Shown one piece after another: positions 7,850 to 17,053 of a DNA stretch of 64,000 bases. Numbering within the stretch: position 1 is the stretch's first letter; each line of letters opens with the position of its first letter. The position numbers were made by a program, and so were the translations under genes. The notes below the pieces were generated by a model. That model ran no database searches, was not told the origin of the DNA, and saw only the letters and a list, made by a program, of their open reading frames with translations. The stretch comes from Microlunatus sagamiharensis (GTDB taxonomy: Bacteria; Actinomycetota; Actinomycetes; Propionibacteriales; Propionibacteriaceae), in assembly GCF_900105785.1 (NCBI RefSeq), contig NZ_LT629799.1, positions 2,294,001 through 2,358,000 of the forward strand, in the 5' to 3' direction.

Positions 7850-8977
7850 TCAGCGGTCGCGGTCGATGCCCTGCGGCAGCCGGGACCGGTCCCAGTCGAG
7901 CTCGCGCACGGCGAGGTCGAAGGCGAAGCGGTCGGTCATGCCCGCGACGTAGGTCACCGCGTCGCGCACGGGGTCGTCGGTGCGCACGACGGTCGTCGGC
8001 AGCCGGTCGGGGTGGGCGGCGAGGTGCTCGACGAGGGCCTTGAGCACGACCACGACGGCCCGCGACTGGGCCAGCGACTCGGGACGGACGTAGATGCGCT
8101 CGTAGTTGAAGGCGCGCAGCCCCGCGAGCGCGGCGGCGGAGTCGGGGGCCATGCCCACCTCGCCGTGCTCCTCGACCGCGCGCACCACGGCCCGGACGAA
8201 GTGGCCGAGCTGCTCGCGCCGCGTGCGCCCGGCGACGTCGGCGACCACGTCGGGGATCTCCTCGGGGCGCACGATCCCGGCGTGCACGGCGTCCTCGAGG
8301 TCGTGCGCGCAGTAGGCGATGCGGTCGGCCCAGCTGACGATCTCGCCCTCGACGGTCGCCGGCGCGGGGCGGGACCAGGAGTGGTTCCGGATGCCGTCGA
8401 GAGTCTGGGTGCAGAGGTTCAGGTCGGCGAGCGACACGTCGGCGCCCCACGGCCCGTGGTCGAAGCCGTCGGGCACGAACGCGTCGAAGGCGTCCTCGCT
8501 GGCGTGCCCGCCCGGCCCGTGCCCGCAGTCGTGGCCGAGGGCGATCGCATCGGCGAGCGTCGCGTTGACGCCGATGCCGCGCGCGATCGAGGTGGCGATC
8601 TGCGCGACCTCGAGGGCGTGGGTGAGACGGGTCCGCTGGTGGTCGGTGGGGTGCACGACGACCTGCGTCTTGCCGGCCAGGCGGCGGAACGCGGTGGAGT
8701 GCACGATCCGGTCGCGGTCGCGCTCGAAGCACGTCCGCTCGACGTCGGGCTCCTCGGGCCGGGCCCGGTCCCCCGCGCCCTCGGCGAGCGTGGCGCCGGG
8801 CCGGAGCACCTCGCGCTCGTACGCCTCCCGCACGAGCCGGTCGACCGTGCGCCCGGGACCCACGCGGGCGTCCGACCCGGCGTGCGCGCGCACGAGGCCG
8901 TGCTCGGCGACGTGCCCGCGCATGGTCCGCGCCCACTGCTGCGCGCGCGCCGAGGGCTCGGGGGCGGTGTCAGCCAC
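7850..8977 (-). CDS. dgt: Deoxyguanosinetriphosphate triphosphohydrolase-like protein
   Basis: A 375-residue HD-domain hydrolase that converts dNTPs to deoxynucleoside and triphosphate. The signature runs from DRIVHSTAFRRLAGKTQV through RTRLTHALEVA to the metal-binding LGHDCGHGPGGH, with a further acidic ligand in SWADRIAYCAHDLEDA. The GTG at 8977 overlaps the end of dusB by 8 bp. The order glyS-dusB-dgt is a common actinobacterial operon, next to dnaG in many genomes. Confidence 0.93.
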   Translation of the reverse strand: MADTAPEPSARAQQWARTMRGHVAEHGLVRAHAGSDARVGPGRTVDRLVREAYEREVLRPGATLAEGAGDRARPEEPDVERTCFERDRDRIVHSTAFRRLAGKTQVVVHPTDHQRTRLTHALEVAQIATSIARGIGVNATLADAIALGHDCGHGPGGHASEDAFDAFVPDGFDHGPWGADVSLADLNLCTQTLDGIRNHSWSRPAPATVEGEIVSWADRIAYCAHDLEDAVHAGIVRPEEIPDVVADVAGRTRREQLGHFVRAVVRAVEEHGEVGMAPDSAAALAGLRAFNYERIYVRPESLAQSRAVVVVLKALVEHLAAHPDRLPTTVVRTDDPVRDAVTYVAGMTDRFAFDLAVRELDWDRSRLPQGIDRDR

Positions 8978-10166
8978 CCGAGACGTGCTCGTCGTCGTCG
9001 AGGTCCAGGGCCGCGCCGGACGTGTCGTCGAGCCAGTGCTCGGGCAGGGCGACCTTCGCCTTGGGCGCGCCCTGGCGCCCGCGGGGCGTGCCGAGCTCGC
9101 CGACCGGGAAGGGCAGGTCGAGCTCGAGCGCGGCGAGCGCGACGTCCAGCTCCTCGAACGAGGACACCATCGCCAGCGCCCGGCGCGTGTCGCCGCCCAC
9201 CGGGTAGCCCTTGAGGTACCACGCCATGTGCTTGCGCAGGTCGGTCAGCGCGCGGCGCTCGCCGTGCTCCGGGTCGTCCTGCAGGCCGGCGAGGAGCCCG
9301 GCGTGGCGGCGGATGGTCGCGGCGACCTCGCCGGAGGTCGGCAGCGCGCGGCGACCGGTGTCCTCACCGCCGCCGAGCGCGACGGCCAGGTCGTGGAACA
9401 GCCACGGCCGGCCGAGGCACCCGCGCCCGACGACCACGCCGTCGGCGCCGGTCTGGTCGAGCATGCGGACGGCGTCGTCGGCCTCCCACACGTCGCCGTT
9501 GCCGAGGACGCGGATCGACGACACGTGCTCCTTGAGCTTGGCGATCGTCGACCAGTCGGCGTGGCCGGAGTAGGACTGCTGCGCGGTCCGCCCGTGCAGG
9601 GCGATCGAGGCGCAGCCCTCCTCCTCGGCGATCGTGCCCGCGTCGAGGTAGGTGACGTGGTCGTCGTCGATGCCGATCCGCGTCTTCATCGTGACCGGGA
9701 CGCCGTACGGCTGGGCAGCACCGACGACCGCGCGCAGGATCGCGCGCAGGCGGTCGCGCTTCCACGGCAGCGCCGCCCCGCCGCCCTTGCGGGTGACCTT
9801 GGGGACCGGGCAGCCGAAGTTCAGGTCGACGTGGCGCACGGCGAAGTCCTCGCAGAGGATCTGCGTCGCGTCGGCCATCGTCGCCGGGTCGACGCCGTAG
9901 AGCTGGACGCTGCGCGTCGTCTCCCCCGGGTCGAACTGCAGCATCGCCATCGTCTTGCGGTCGCGCTCGACGATCCCGCGGCTGGTGATCATCTCGCAGA
10001 CGAAGAGACCGTCCGTGCCGCCGCCGGCCTCGTGCTGCTCGCGGCAGAGCTGCCGGTACGCCGCGTTCGTCACGCCCGCCATGGGGGCGAGCTCGACCAC
10101 AGCCTGTCGAGGAGAACGCCCGTCGACAGGCTCAGGGATCGTGGTGACGTCCGGACCCGTGGCCAT
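8970..10166 (-). CDS. dusB: tRNA-dihydrouridine synthase
   Basis: An FMN enzyme that reduces uridine in the tRNA D-loop. The 398-residue protein has ELAPMAGVTNAAYRQLC at the flavin-binding start of the barrel, HVDLNFGCPVPKVTRKGGG with the catalytic Cys, and IALHGRTAQQ for phosphate binding. The ATG at 10166 overlaps the glyS stop (ATGA). Residues about 10-22 are encoded by a REP-like inverted repeat (10101-10137), so the N-terminus is unusual for the family. Confidence 0.94.
   Translation of the reverse strand: MATGPDVTTIPEPVDGRSPRQAVVELAPMAGVTNAAYRQLCREQHEAGGGTDGLFVCEMITSRGIVERDRKTMAMLQFDPGETTRSVQLYGVDPATMADATQILCEDFAVRHVDLNFGCPVPKVTRKGGGAALPWKRDRLRAILRAVVGAAQPYGVPVTMKTRIGIDDDHVTYLDAGTIAEEEGCASIALHGRTAQQSYSGHADWSTIAKLKEHVSSIRVLGNGDVWEADDAVRMLDQTGADGVVVGRGCLGRPWLFHDLAVALGGGEDTGRRALPTSGEVAATIRRHAGLLAGLQDDPEHGERRALTDLRKHMAWYLKGYPVGGDTRRALAMVSSFEELDVALAALELDLPFPVGELGTPRGRQGAPKAKVALPEHWLDDTSGAALDLDDDEHVSGG
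10101..10137. repeat. REP-like inverted repeat inside the 5' end of dusB
   Basis: AGCCTGTCGA at 10101-10110 pairs perfectly with TCGACAGGCT at 10123-10132. The right part continues TCGACAGGCTCAGGG, identical to the repeat at 13696 within the GH92 gene. It is translated in dusB just ahead of the first barrel strand. Confidence 0.6.
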
Positions 10167-11554
10167 CAGCAGCCCGGCAGGCGCGCGCCCAGGTAGGCGA
10201 CGACCTGGTCGAGGGCGACGCGCTCCTGCGTCATCTCGTCGCGCGAGCGGATGGTCACGGCCTGGTCCTCGAGGGTGTCGAAGTCGACCGTCACGCAGAA
10301 CGGCGTGCCGATCTCGTCCTGGCGGCGGTAGCGGCGACCGATGGCCTGGGCGTCGTCGAAGTCGACGTTCCAGTGCTTGCGCAGCTCGGCGGCGAGGTCG
10401 CGGGCCTTGGGCGAGAGCGCCTCGTTGCGCGACAGCGGCAGCACCGCGGCCTTGACCGGCGACAGGCGCGGGTCGAGCTTGAGCACCGTGCGCTTGTCGA
10501 CGCCGCCCTTGGTGTTCGGCGCCTCGTCCTCGGTGTAGGCGTCGACGAGGAAGGCCATCAGCGACCGCGTGAGACCGGCTGCGGGCTCGATCACGTACGG
10601 CACGAAGCGCTCGTTGCTGGCCTGGTCGAAGAACGACAGGTCGGTGCCCGAGTGCTCGGAGTGCGTCTTGAGGTCGAAGTCGGTGCGGTTCGCGATGCCC
10701 TCGAGCTCGCCGAACTCCCCCGCCGCGAAGCCGAAGCGGTACTCGATGTCGACGGTCCGCTTGGAGTAGTGCGACAGCTTCTCCTGCGGGTGCTCGAAGT
10801 GCCGCAGGTTGGCCGGGTCGATGCCGAGGTCGACGTACCAGCGGGTGCGCTCGTCGATCCAGTACTGGTGCCACTCCTCGTCGCTGCCCGGCACGACGAA
10901 GAACTCCATCTCCATCTGCTCGAACTCACGGGTGCGGAAGATGAAGTTGCCCGGCGTGATCTCGTTGCGGAAGCTCTTGCCGACCTGGCCGATGCCGAAC
11001 GGCGGCTTCTTGCGCGAGGTCTGCACGACGTTGGCGAAGTTCACGAAGATGCCCTGCGCGGTCTCGGGGCGCAGGTAGTGCAGCCCGGACTCGTCCTCGA
11101 CCGGGCCGAGGTGGGTCTTGAGCATCATGTTGAAGTCGCGCGGCTCGGTGTACTGGCCGCGGGTGCCGCAGTTGGGGCACGGGACCACCGCCAGGTCGAC
11201 GGTGTCGGGGTCGTCGACCTTGTGCTTGTCGGCGTAGCCCTCCTGCAGGTGGTCCGCGCGGAAGCGCTTGTGGCAGTGCAGGCACTCCACCAGCGGGTCG
11301 GTGAAGACACCGACGTGGCCCGAGGCGACCCACACCTGGCGGGGCAGGATGACCGAGGAGTCGAGGCCGACGACGTCGTCGCGGCCCTGCACGACCGAGC
11401 GCCACCACTGGCGCTTGATGTTCTCCTTGAGCTCGGTGCCGAGGGGCCCGTAGTCCCAGGCCGACCGCGTCCCGCCGTAGATCTCGCCGGACGGGAAGAC
11501 GAACCCCCGTCGCTTGCACAGGCTGATGACGTTGTCGAGGGTGGTCGGCGCCAC
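10166..11554 (-). CDS. glyS: Glycyl-tRNA synthetase (dimeric, alpha2 type)
   Basis: A class II synthetase of about 462 residues, normal for actinobacteria. It starts with [14 protein letters not shown] and has motif 2 ([20 protein letters not shown]) and motif 3 ([10 protein letters not shown]). A zinc-ribbon-like insert carries CLHC and CPNC. The GTG at 11554 is chosen because GGAG lies 8 nt upstream and family members start here. A longer reading from GTG 11605, 8 nt after a TAGGCT box, is possible. Confidence 0.95.
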   Translation of the reverse strand: MAPTTLDNVISLCKRRGFVFPSGEIYGGTRSAWDYGPLGTELKENIKRQWWRSVVQGRDDVVGLDSSVILPRQVWVASGHVGVFTDPLVECLHCHKRFRADHLQEGYADKHKVDDPDTVDLAVVPCPNCGTRGQYTEPRDFNMMLKTHLGPVEDESGLHYLRPETAQGIFVNFANVVQTSRKKPPFGIGQVGKSFRNEITPGNFIFRTREFEQMEMEFFVVPGSDEEWHQYWIDERTRWYVDLGIDPANLRHFEHPQEKLSHYSKRTVDIEYRFGFAAGEFGELEGIANRTDFDLKTHSEHSGTDLSFFDQASNERFVPYVIEPAAGLTRSLMAFLVDAYTEDEAPNTKGGVDKRTVLKLDPRLSPVKAAVLPLSRNEALSPKARDLAAELRKHWNVDFDDAQAIGRRYRRQDEIGTPFCVTVDFDTLEDQAVTIRSRDEMTQERVALDQVVAYLGARLPGC

Positions 11555-11613
11555 GAGATGAGCTCCAAACAGGTGCGGTCCCGCCGCCCCCGGCTGGGAC
11601 GGCACGACCGCTC

Positions 11614-11619
11614 AGCCTA
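11614..11619 (-). promoter_or_regulatory. -10 box (TAGGCT) of the glyS-dusB-dgt operon
   Basis: TAGGCT on the minus strand lies 60 nt upstream of the preferred glyS start. It would give either a short 5' UTR to GTG 11554 or a near-leaderless GTG at 11605. Confidence 0.45.
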
Positions 11620-11723
11620 CCGGGGCGTACGGGTCCGGGGGCCCGTCGACGAGCCGGTCCGGGACCTGCGTCGTGACCGGCGCGCCTGTCCTCCTGCTCA
11701 GGGGAGCAGGTCAGGATCACCCG

Positions 11724-12605
11724 GTGACCCCGCGCCACCGCGACCGACGCCCAGCACGAGCCCTCGCCGTCGGCGTCGCGCTCCTCGCTCTCGGCGCCTG
11801 CGGCACGATCCCGCCTGGACCGACGGGGTCGGCCACCAGCGCGAGCACGCAGGAGCCGGGCATGCAGGGGCCGAGCAGCGCTGCGCGCAGCCCGACCCCG
11901 GGCGAGACCGGCCGCCCGGGCCCGGCGCACCCGTCGGCGTCCCCGGACGTCTGGGTCGGCCACTTCCACGGCCACCGCGTCGAGGTCCCGCGCGGGCACG
12001 GGGCGACGATGTCGTTCACCTTCGACGACGGTCCCTGGCCCGGGTCGACCTCGCAGGTGCTGGCCCTGCTCGCCCAGCACCACGTGCACGCGGTGTTCTG
12101 CCTGATCGGCGACCAAGCGCAGGCGAGGCCCTCGCTCGTCCGCCAGGAGGTCGCCGGCGGCCACGAGCTCTGCGACCACAGCCGCGACCACGACCTCCTC
12201 ATGGGCCGCAAGGGCCAGGCGTACGTCGACGCGGAGGTCTCGACCGGGCTCGCGGAGGTGCGCGGCGCTGCCCCGAAGGGCACGAAGGTCACGTTCTACC
12301 GCCAGCCCGGCGGCACCTGGGACCCGCACGTGGTCCGCGCCATGGACGACCACGACCTCGACCCGCTGCGGTGGTCCGACGACCCGCGCGACTGGTCTCG
12401 CCCGGGGAGCCTGACGATCGTGCGCCGCGTCGTCGCCAAGCTGCACCCCGGCGCGGTCGTGCTCATGCACGACGGGGGCGGCGACCGCTCGGAGTCGGTG
12501 GAGGCGCTGCGGTTCCTGCTCGACGCGGTGACCGCGGCCGGCTGGGTGCCGGTCCTCGCGCCGCACGTGCACCTCTCCGACAAGGCCGCCGCGAAGCCTC
12601 AGTGA
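11724..12605 (+). CDS. Polysaccharide deacetylase (NodB-type) lipoprotein
   Basis: A secreted carbohydrate esterase family 4 enzyme, probably de-N-acetylating a cell-wall or extracellular glycan. A lipoprotein signal ends LLALGACG, followed by a Ser/Pro/Thr-rich linker. The NodB domain has MSFTFDDGPWPGST (catalytic Asp and metal Asp), CDHSRDH (metal His pair), FYRQPGG and VLMHDGGG. GTG 11724 is preferred over GTG 11673 because the lipoprotein signal then begins directly and an AGGA sequence lies upstream. It is convergent with the monooxygenase gene, with 10 bp between stops. Confidence 0.9.
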   Translation: MTPRHRDRRPARALAVGVALLALGACGTIPPGPTGSATSASTQEPGMQGPSSAARSPTPGETGRPGPAHPSASPDVWVGHFHGHRVEVPRGHGATMSFTFDDGPWPGSTSQVLALLAQHHVHAVFCLIGDQAQARPSLVRQEVAGGHELCDHSRDHDLLMGRKGQAYVDAEVSTGLAEVRGAAPKGTKVTFYRQPGGTWDPHVVRAMDDHDLDPLRWSDDPRDWSRPGSLTIVRRVVAKLHPGAVVLMHDGGGDRSESVEALRFLLDAVTAAGWVPVLAPHVHLSDKAAAKPQ

Positions 12606-12615
12606 CGCCGTCGCG

Positions 12616-12936
12616 CTACAGCGGCGGGACCGAGCCGCGGGCCAGGTTCGGGCCCACGAGGTCGGGGTCCTCGTACGCCGTCGGCTCGTCGATCGCGCGC
12701 GACAGCAGCGGGACGACGACCGAGCGCGACTCGATGCCCGACAGCGCGCGGCGGTAGGAGCCGACGTCCTCCCAGCGCGCGGTGATGGTCCACAGGTCCG
12801 GCTCGTCGAGGTTCCGGGCGAAGTCGAGCGAGCGCAGCCCGTCGCGCCGCCGCAGCACCGCGATCGCCGCCGCGGCCTGGTCGAGGAAGTCCTCCGTCTC
12901 GGCCTCCGGCACCGCGAAGCGCGTGATCACGATCAT
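12616..12936 (-). CDS. Antibiotic biosynthesis monooxygenase (ABM) domain protein
   Basis: A 106-residue ferredoxin-like alpha/beta barrel protein starting MIVITRFAVPEAETEDFLDQ, with LRSLDFARNLDEPDLWTITA in the middle. It resembles small cofactor-free monooxygenases and heme-degrading relatives, but no substrate can be assigned. The ATG has a strong AGGAGGA site at 12944-12950. Five bases of that site lie in one arm of a 17-bp stem formed with 13113-13129, so translation may depend on this structure. Confidence 0.8.
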   Translation of the reverse strand: MIVITRFAVPEAETEDFLDQAAAAIAVLRRRDGLRSLDFARNLDEPDLWTITARWEDVGSYRRALSGIESRSVVVPLLSRAIDEPTAYEDPDLVGPNLARGSVPPL

Positions 12937-12945
12937 GGCTGTGTC

Positions 12946-13129
12946 CTCCTGCTCGCGCCCGCGTCGGCCCTCACGATCCTGTCTTCCTCCCTCACTCGCA
13001 CGCCGCGATGCTCGCAGGTGTGCCCCGACCCGGGCGACGCGACGTGCTCGCTCGGTCGTCCAGACAGGATCCGGGCCGCCGCTGACCGACGCTCGCAGGG
13101 TGCAGGACCGCAGCGGGCGCGAGCAGGAG
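12946..13129 (-). repeat. 184-bp structured inverted-repeat element, copy A (upstream of the ABM gene)
   Basis: The outer arms GCGGGCGCGAGCAGGAG (plus 13113-13129) and its perfect complement (12946-12962) form a 17-bp terminal stem. Read on the minus strand, inside it are the 9-bp stem GATCCTGTC/GACAGGATC and the stem GCACGTCGC/GCGGCGTGC, around a variable loop. The 144-bp core 12951-13094 aligns with copy B at 34471-34612. The outer stem covers AGGAG of the ABM ribosome binding site. It could be a MITE-like element or a structured 5' leader. Confidence 0.7.
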
Positions 13130-13288
13130 CACCCGTGATCGAAACGATGGCGAACCGTCACCTTCTCGCAACCCACGGGACACCCGGGCTCCCTAGGCTC
13201 GCTGGACTCGGGGATCCCACCGGCAGTGCGCACCGCTCCAGCAAGACCAAGATCAGCAGTTCCCGACGAGTCACGGAGGCGGTGCCAG
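13130..13288. other. Remaining spacer before the GH92 gene
   Basis: The gap 12937-13288 is the only gene-free stretch over 300 bp. Beyond element A (12946-13129), the rest shows no ORF of interest and no clear hairpin, only the GGAGG ribosome site near 13275 for the GH92 gene. A promoter probably lies here, but I cannot place it. Confidence 0.4.
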
Positions 13289-15658
13289 GTGATCGAGCAC
13301 GTCGACCCCTTCGTCGGGTCCTCCGCCACCCGGCTCCCGCCACCGGTCGGGCTCGCGGCGACGTGGTGGTGGCCCAAGCCGCAGGTCGGGAACACGCACC
13401 CGGGCGCGACGTACCCCTTCGGCATGGTCTCGGCCTGCGCGTACTCCGGCGCCTACCCCACCGGCTACGGCCTCTACGAGCTGAACACCGAGGGCGTGCC
13501 GCCGCGGCTGCACGACGAGCACGTCGCCTCCGGCTTCACCCACTTCCAGCAGTCGGGCACGGGAGCGATCCGCAAGTACTACAACTACTTCCGTGTGACC
13601 CCGATGCTCGAGCCGCTCGACGCGCTGGGCACGACCTGGCTCGTCACCGACGAGGAGGCCGAGCCGGGCTACTACGCCTGCACCCTCGGCGGCCGCCCTT
13701 CGACAGGCTCAGGGAACGGCGGAGGCTCGGGGAGCGGCGGAGGCCCGGGCCAGGGCGTCCGCTGCGAGCTCACCGTCGGTCCCAAGAGCGCCGTGCACCG
13801 CTACACCTTCGGCGCCCACGCCGACGCCCGCGTGGTGATCGACTTCTCGATGGGCGGGCTGACGATCCCGTACGGCGCGACGGTCCCCCTGCGGGCGCAC
13901 CTGGAGACGATCAGCCCGTCGGTGGCCGAGGCCGAGATCGTCGTCGAGGGCGTGCCGCTGGCGACGCACCTCGAGGTCGACGGCGGCGACTGGCGCCAGC
14001 TGCTCTGGTACGACCGCCGGCTCATGCAGGGCGGCACCCGGATGGACTTCGACCGCATCCGGCCGACGACGCTGCGACCGTTCGGGCTGATGTGGCGCGG
14101 GCGCTCCGAACCGGGTCAGGTCGTCGAGCTGCGCTTCGGCTTCAGCCTGCGCGGGCGGGACCAGGCCCGCGCCAACCTTCGCCACGACGCCGTCGCGCGC
14201 GACCGGGTCGAGGTCCGCCGGCCCGAGGTGCACGAGGACCCGACGCTGCCCGTCTCGGGGCCGGACGCCTTCGACTCGCGCCGCGCCGACACGGGTGCCC
14301 GGTGGCGCGAGCACCTGGGCCGGATCCGGGTCGAGACGCCGTCGGCGGAGCGCCGTTCGATCTTCTACACCGCGCTCTACCACGCGTTGATCAAGCCCTG
14401 CTTCGCCGCCGACGAGAGCCCGTTCTGGCCGTCGAACGGCTCCTTCGCCTTCGACGTCTGCACGATGTGGGACGTCTACCGCACGCAGCTGCCGCTGCTG
14501 ACCGCGCTCTTCCCGGCGCGCGCCGCGGAGCTGGCCAACGCCTTGATCACCATCGCCGAGGAGGAGGGCAACCTCCCGATCGGCTACCGGATGGCCAAGG
14601 GCGTCGACCGCTTCTCGCGCCAGGGCAGCGCGCTGGCGCAGACGTTCCTCGCCGACCTCTGCGCCCTCGGCGTCCCTGGGGTCGACTGGGACTGGGCGCT
14701 GGTGCACATGGACCTCGACCTGCGCCGCGGCTACGGCGAGGAGTTCCTGCTGCGCGGGCTCGTGCACCCCGTCACGCACACGCTCGACCTGGCGTTCGGC
14801 TACCACTGCACGGCCAAGGTCGCCCGCCACGTCGGCGACCAGGCGCTCGCCACCCAGCTCGAGGGCCTGGCGACCCGGTGGGTGAACGCCTTCGACCCCG
14901 GGACCGGCCTGCTCGTCGACTCCTCGTTCTACGAGGGTGGCCGGTGGAACTACTCCTTCCGCGTCCTGCACGACATGCAGGCACGCGTCGACCTCGCTGG
15001 CGGCGAGCAGGCGTACCTGGCGCTGCTCGACTCCTTCTTCGGCTTCGGCGCCGAGCCCGTCACCCAGGTCGGCGAGCGCCCCCAGGTGTCCGAGCTGGCC
15101 GCGGGCTACGCGCTCAACCGCTTCGAGGGCCTCAACAACGAGCCCGACATGGAGGCCCCGTGGGCCTACCACTACCTTGGCCGGCCCGACCGGACCGCGG
15201 AGGTCGTGCACGGCGTCGTGGAGAACATGTTCGGGCTCGGCCGCGGCGGACTGCCGGGCAACGACGACTCCGGCGGGCTCAGCTCCTGGTACGTGTGGGC
15301 GAGCCTCGGCCTCTTCCCCGTCGCCGGGCAGAGCCTCTACATGATCAACGCGCCGTCCTTCGCGTGGTCGCGCGTCCAGCTCGGGCGCGAGCAGCTCGAG
15401 ATCACCACGAGCGGGTTCGTCGAGCCGAGCGCCGACGGCGCACCGCAGTACGTCCAGTCGGTCACCTTCAACGACCAGGCCTGGACGCAGAGCTGGATCA
15501 GCGCCCGCGACCTGCACCGCGGCGGCACCCTGCGCGTCGACCTCGGCCCGAGACCCTCGGCCTGGGGCACGACGAGCCGGCCGCCCTCGGTCACCCGACG
15601 CGGCGCCGGCCACCCGGCCCCGTCCGCCGCACCCGTCCCCCTGACCAACGCCGGCTGA
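13289..15658 (+). CDS. GH92 family glycosidase (alpha-mannosidase type)
   Basis: A 789-residue protein. DPFVGSS, then VGNTHPGATYPFGMV, begin the N-terminal beta domain. MWDVYRTQLPLL, NEPDMEAPWAYHYLGRPD and LPGNDDSGGLSSWYVW (with the catalytic Asp pair near residue 658) are GH92 hallmarks. The family hydrolyses alpha-mannosides with inversion and calcium. No signal peptide is evident from GTG 13289, which has GGAGG 9 nt upstream. A REP-like repeat at 13696-13719 adds a Gly/Ser-rich stretch near residues 136-155. The downstream glycosyltransferase suggests a shared mannoglycan theme. Confidence 0.9.
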   Translation: MIEHVDPFVGSSATRLPPPVGLAATWWWPKPQVGNTHPGATYPFGMVSACAYSGAYPTGYGLYELNTEGVPPRLHDEHVASGFTHFQQSGTGAIRKYYNYFRVTPMLEPLDALGTTWLVTDEEAEPGYYACTLGGRPSTGSGNGGGSGSGGGPGQGVRCELTVGPKSAVHRYTFGAHADARVVIDFSMGGLTIPYGATVPLRAHLETISPSVAEAEIVVEGVPLATHLEVDGGDWRQLLWYDRRLMQGGTRMDFDRIRPTTLRPFGLMWRGRSEPGQVVELRFGFSLRGRDQARANLRHDAVARDRVEVRRPEVHEDPTLPVSGPDAFDSRRADTGARWREHLGRIRVETPSAERRSIFYTALYHALIKPCFAADESPFWPSNGSFAFDVCTMWDVYRTQLPLLTALFPARAAELANALITIAEEEGNLPIGYRMAKGVDRFSRQGSALAQTFLADLCALGVPGVDWDWALVHMDLDLRRGYGEEFLLRGLVHPVTHTLDLAFGYHCTAKVARHVGDQALATQLEGLATRWVNAFDPGTGLLVDSSFYEGGRWNYSFRVLHDMQARVDLAGGEQAYLALLDSFFGFGAEPVTQVGERPQVSELAAGYALNRFEGLNNEPDMEAPWAYHYLGRPDRTAEVVHGVVENMFGLGRGGLPGNDDSGGLSSWYVWASLGLFPVAGQSLYMINAPSFAWSRVQLGREQLEITTSGFVEPSADGAPQYVQSVTFNDQAWTQSWISARDLHRGGTLRVDLGPRPSAWGTTSRPPSVTRRGAGHPAPSAAPVPLTNAG
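13696..13719 (+). repeat. REP-like repeat within the GH92 coding sequence
   Basis: CCCTTCGACAGGCTCAGGGA at 13696-13715, then ACGG, lies in frame. It shares TCGACAGGCTCAGGG with the dusB site at 10123-10137. The codons around it give a low-complexity Gly/Ser linker (GGRPSTGSGNGGG) that interrupts an otherwise ordinary domain. Confidence 0.6.
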
Positions 15659-15715
15659 CCCAGCCGGCGCACCTCCGGACCAGACCCCACCGAACGCACC
15701 ACGAGAGGAGCCGAC

Positions 15716-17053
15716 ATGACCCCGCTTCCCGAAGGCCCCCGGCCGTCACGCCGGCGCCGGCCGCGCGCCCGGACGCGCCGCCGCCTGGTGATCGTCGTCC
15801 GCGCCGACCCCGTCATCTGCGGGCACTCCGGCGAGGCCCGCAACCTGGCCGAGGCCGCGCTGCTGCGCGGCTTCAGCGAGGTCAAGATCGTCACCTGGCC
15901 GATCGACCGCCTGGTCGAGGCCGGGCTGCCGCTCAAGCCGCTGGACAGCGTGCTGCCCTACAGCGACGGCATCGAGGTCGAGCGGCCGGAGCCCGTCGGC
16001 GACTACCGCGTCCCCGACGGCCGCCACCTGTCCGGGATCGTCGGCCGGCTCGTCGAGCTGTTCACCGACGGCGTCCCGACCGTGGCGATGTCGCTCTACC
16101 TCAGCCCGCACACCCTCGCGGTCGAGGAGGCGGTCCGCGTCGCCCGCGCCACCGGCCTGCCGGTGAACGTCACGACGATCGCCGAAGCGGTCGGCTCCGA
16201 CGTCACCAACGTCGTGCGCACCTGCGTGGAGACCGAGCAGTTCGGCGCCGCGGCGCAGGTGCTGACCGCCTTCCTCGGCAGCGACGTGCCCGTCGCCGTC
16301 TCGGAGTACACCCGCGACCTCGTCGTGTCCTCGGCCGAGGCGATCGACGCCCGCCACGGCACCCGCTTCGCCGAGCGCTGCCGCGAGCGCGTCGAGATCT
16401 CCTACCCGGCGATCAACACCGGGGACTACCTGGACCTCGACCCGACGGCGACGGCGCGGGTGCTGCACGACCGCGGCCTGACCAAGGGCTCGTACGTGCT
16501 CTACCTGTCGCGCCTGGCCCGGGCCAAGGGCGTCGACGACCTGATCGCGGGCTTCGCCGCGAGCCCGGCGAGCGCGGACAAGACCCTCGTGATCGCCGGC
16601 AACGGGCCCCAGGCGGCCGAGCTGCGGGCGATCGCGGCAGCCTCGGACGCGGCCAGGAGGATCCGCTTCCTGGACGACGTCTCCGACGAAGAGAAGCCCG
16701 CGCTGATGGCCGGCTGCGCGGCGTTCGTGCTGCCGAGCAAGCCGCGCCCGGAGTTCGTCGAGACGTTCGGGATCGCGCTGGTCGAGAAGATGCTGGCCGG
16801 CGGCGGTCCGGTGATCACCTGCGACACCGGCGGCATCGGCGAGGCCGTCGGCGACACCGCGCTGATCGTCCCGACCGAGGACCCGCAGGCGATCGCCGAC
16901 GCCCTCGACGAGGCCTTGGCGATGCCCGAGCTGGAGCGCGAGGTGATGGAGCTGGCCGCACGCGAGCACGCCCGGCAGTTCGACCGGCTCGCCGTGTTCG
17001 ACCGGCTGCTCGACCGCCTGCCGAGCTCGGAGGTGGTGCTCGGCGCCTTCTGA
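15716..17053 (+). CDS. GT4-type glycosyltransferase
   Basis: A 445-residue retaining glycosyltransferase with a GT-B fold, probably using a nucleotide- or lipid-linked sugar. After a basic N-terminus, the first Rossmann half begins RRLVIVVRADPVICGHSGEA. The second half has YLSRLARAKGVDDLI and the nucleotide-binding E-x7-E motif, PEFVETFGIALVEKM, near residue 345-360, then GGPVITCDTGG. It is 57 bp downstream of the GH92 gene with AGAGGAG before the ATG, probably one operon. The acceptor is unknown. Confidence 0.87.
   Translation: MTPLPEGPRPSRRRRPRARTRRRLVIVVRADPVICGHSGEARNLAEAALLRGFSEVKIVTWPIDRLVEAGLPLKPLDSVLPYSDGIEVERPEPVGDYRVPDGRHLSGIVGRLVELFTDGVPTVAMSLYLSPHTLAVEEAVRVARATGLPVNVTTIAEAVGSDVTNVVRTCVETEQFGAAAQVLTAFLGSDVPVAVSEYTRDLVVSSAEAIDARHGTRFAERCRERVEISYPAINTGDYLDLDPTATARVLHDRGLTKGSYVLYLSRLARAKGVDDLIAGFAASPASADKTLVIAGNGPQAAELRAIAAASDAARRIRFLDDVSDEEKPALMAGCAAFVLPSKPRPEFVETFGIALVEKMLAGGGPVITCDTGGIGEAVGDTALIVPTEDPQAIADALDEALAMPELEREVMELAAREHARQFDRLAVFDRLLDRLPSSEVVLGAF

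Noticed and set aside
12946-13129. Intrinsic terminator for the ABM and GH92 region
   Set aside because: It lies upstream, not downstream, of both genes, and a homologous core exists elsewhere, so a repeat element fits better.
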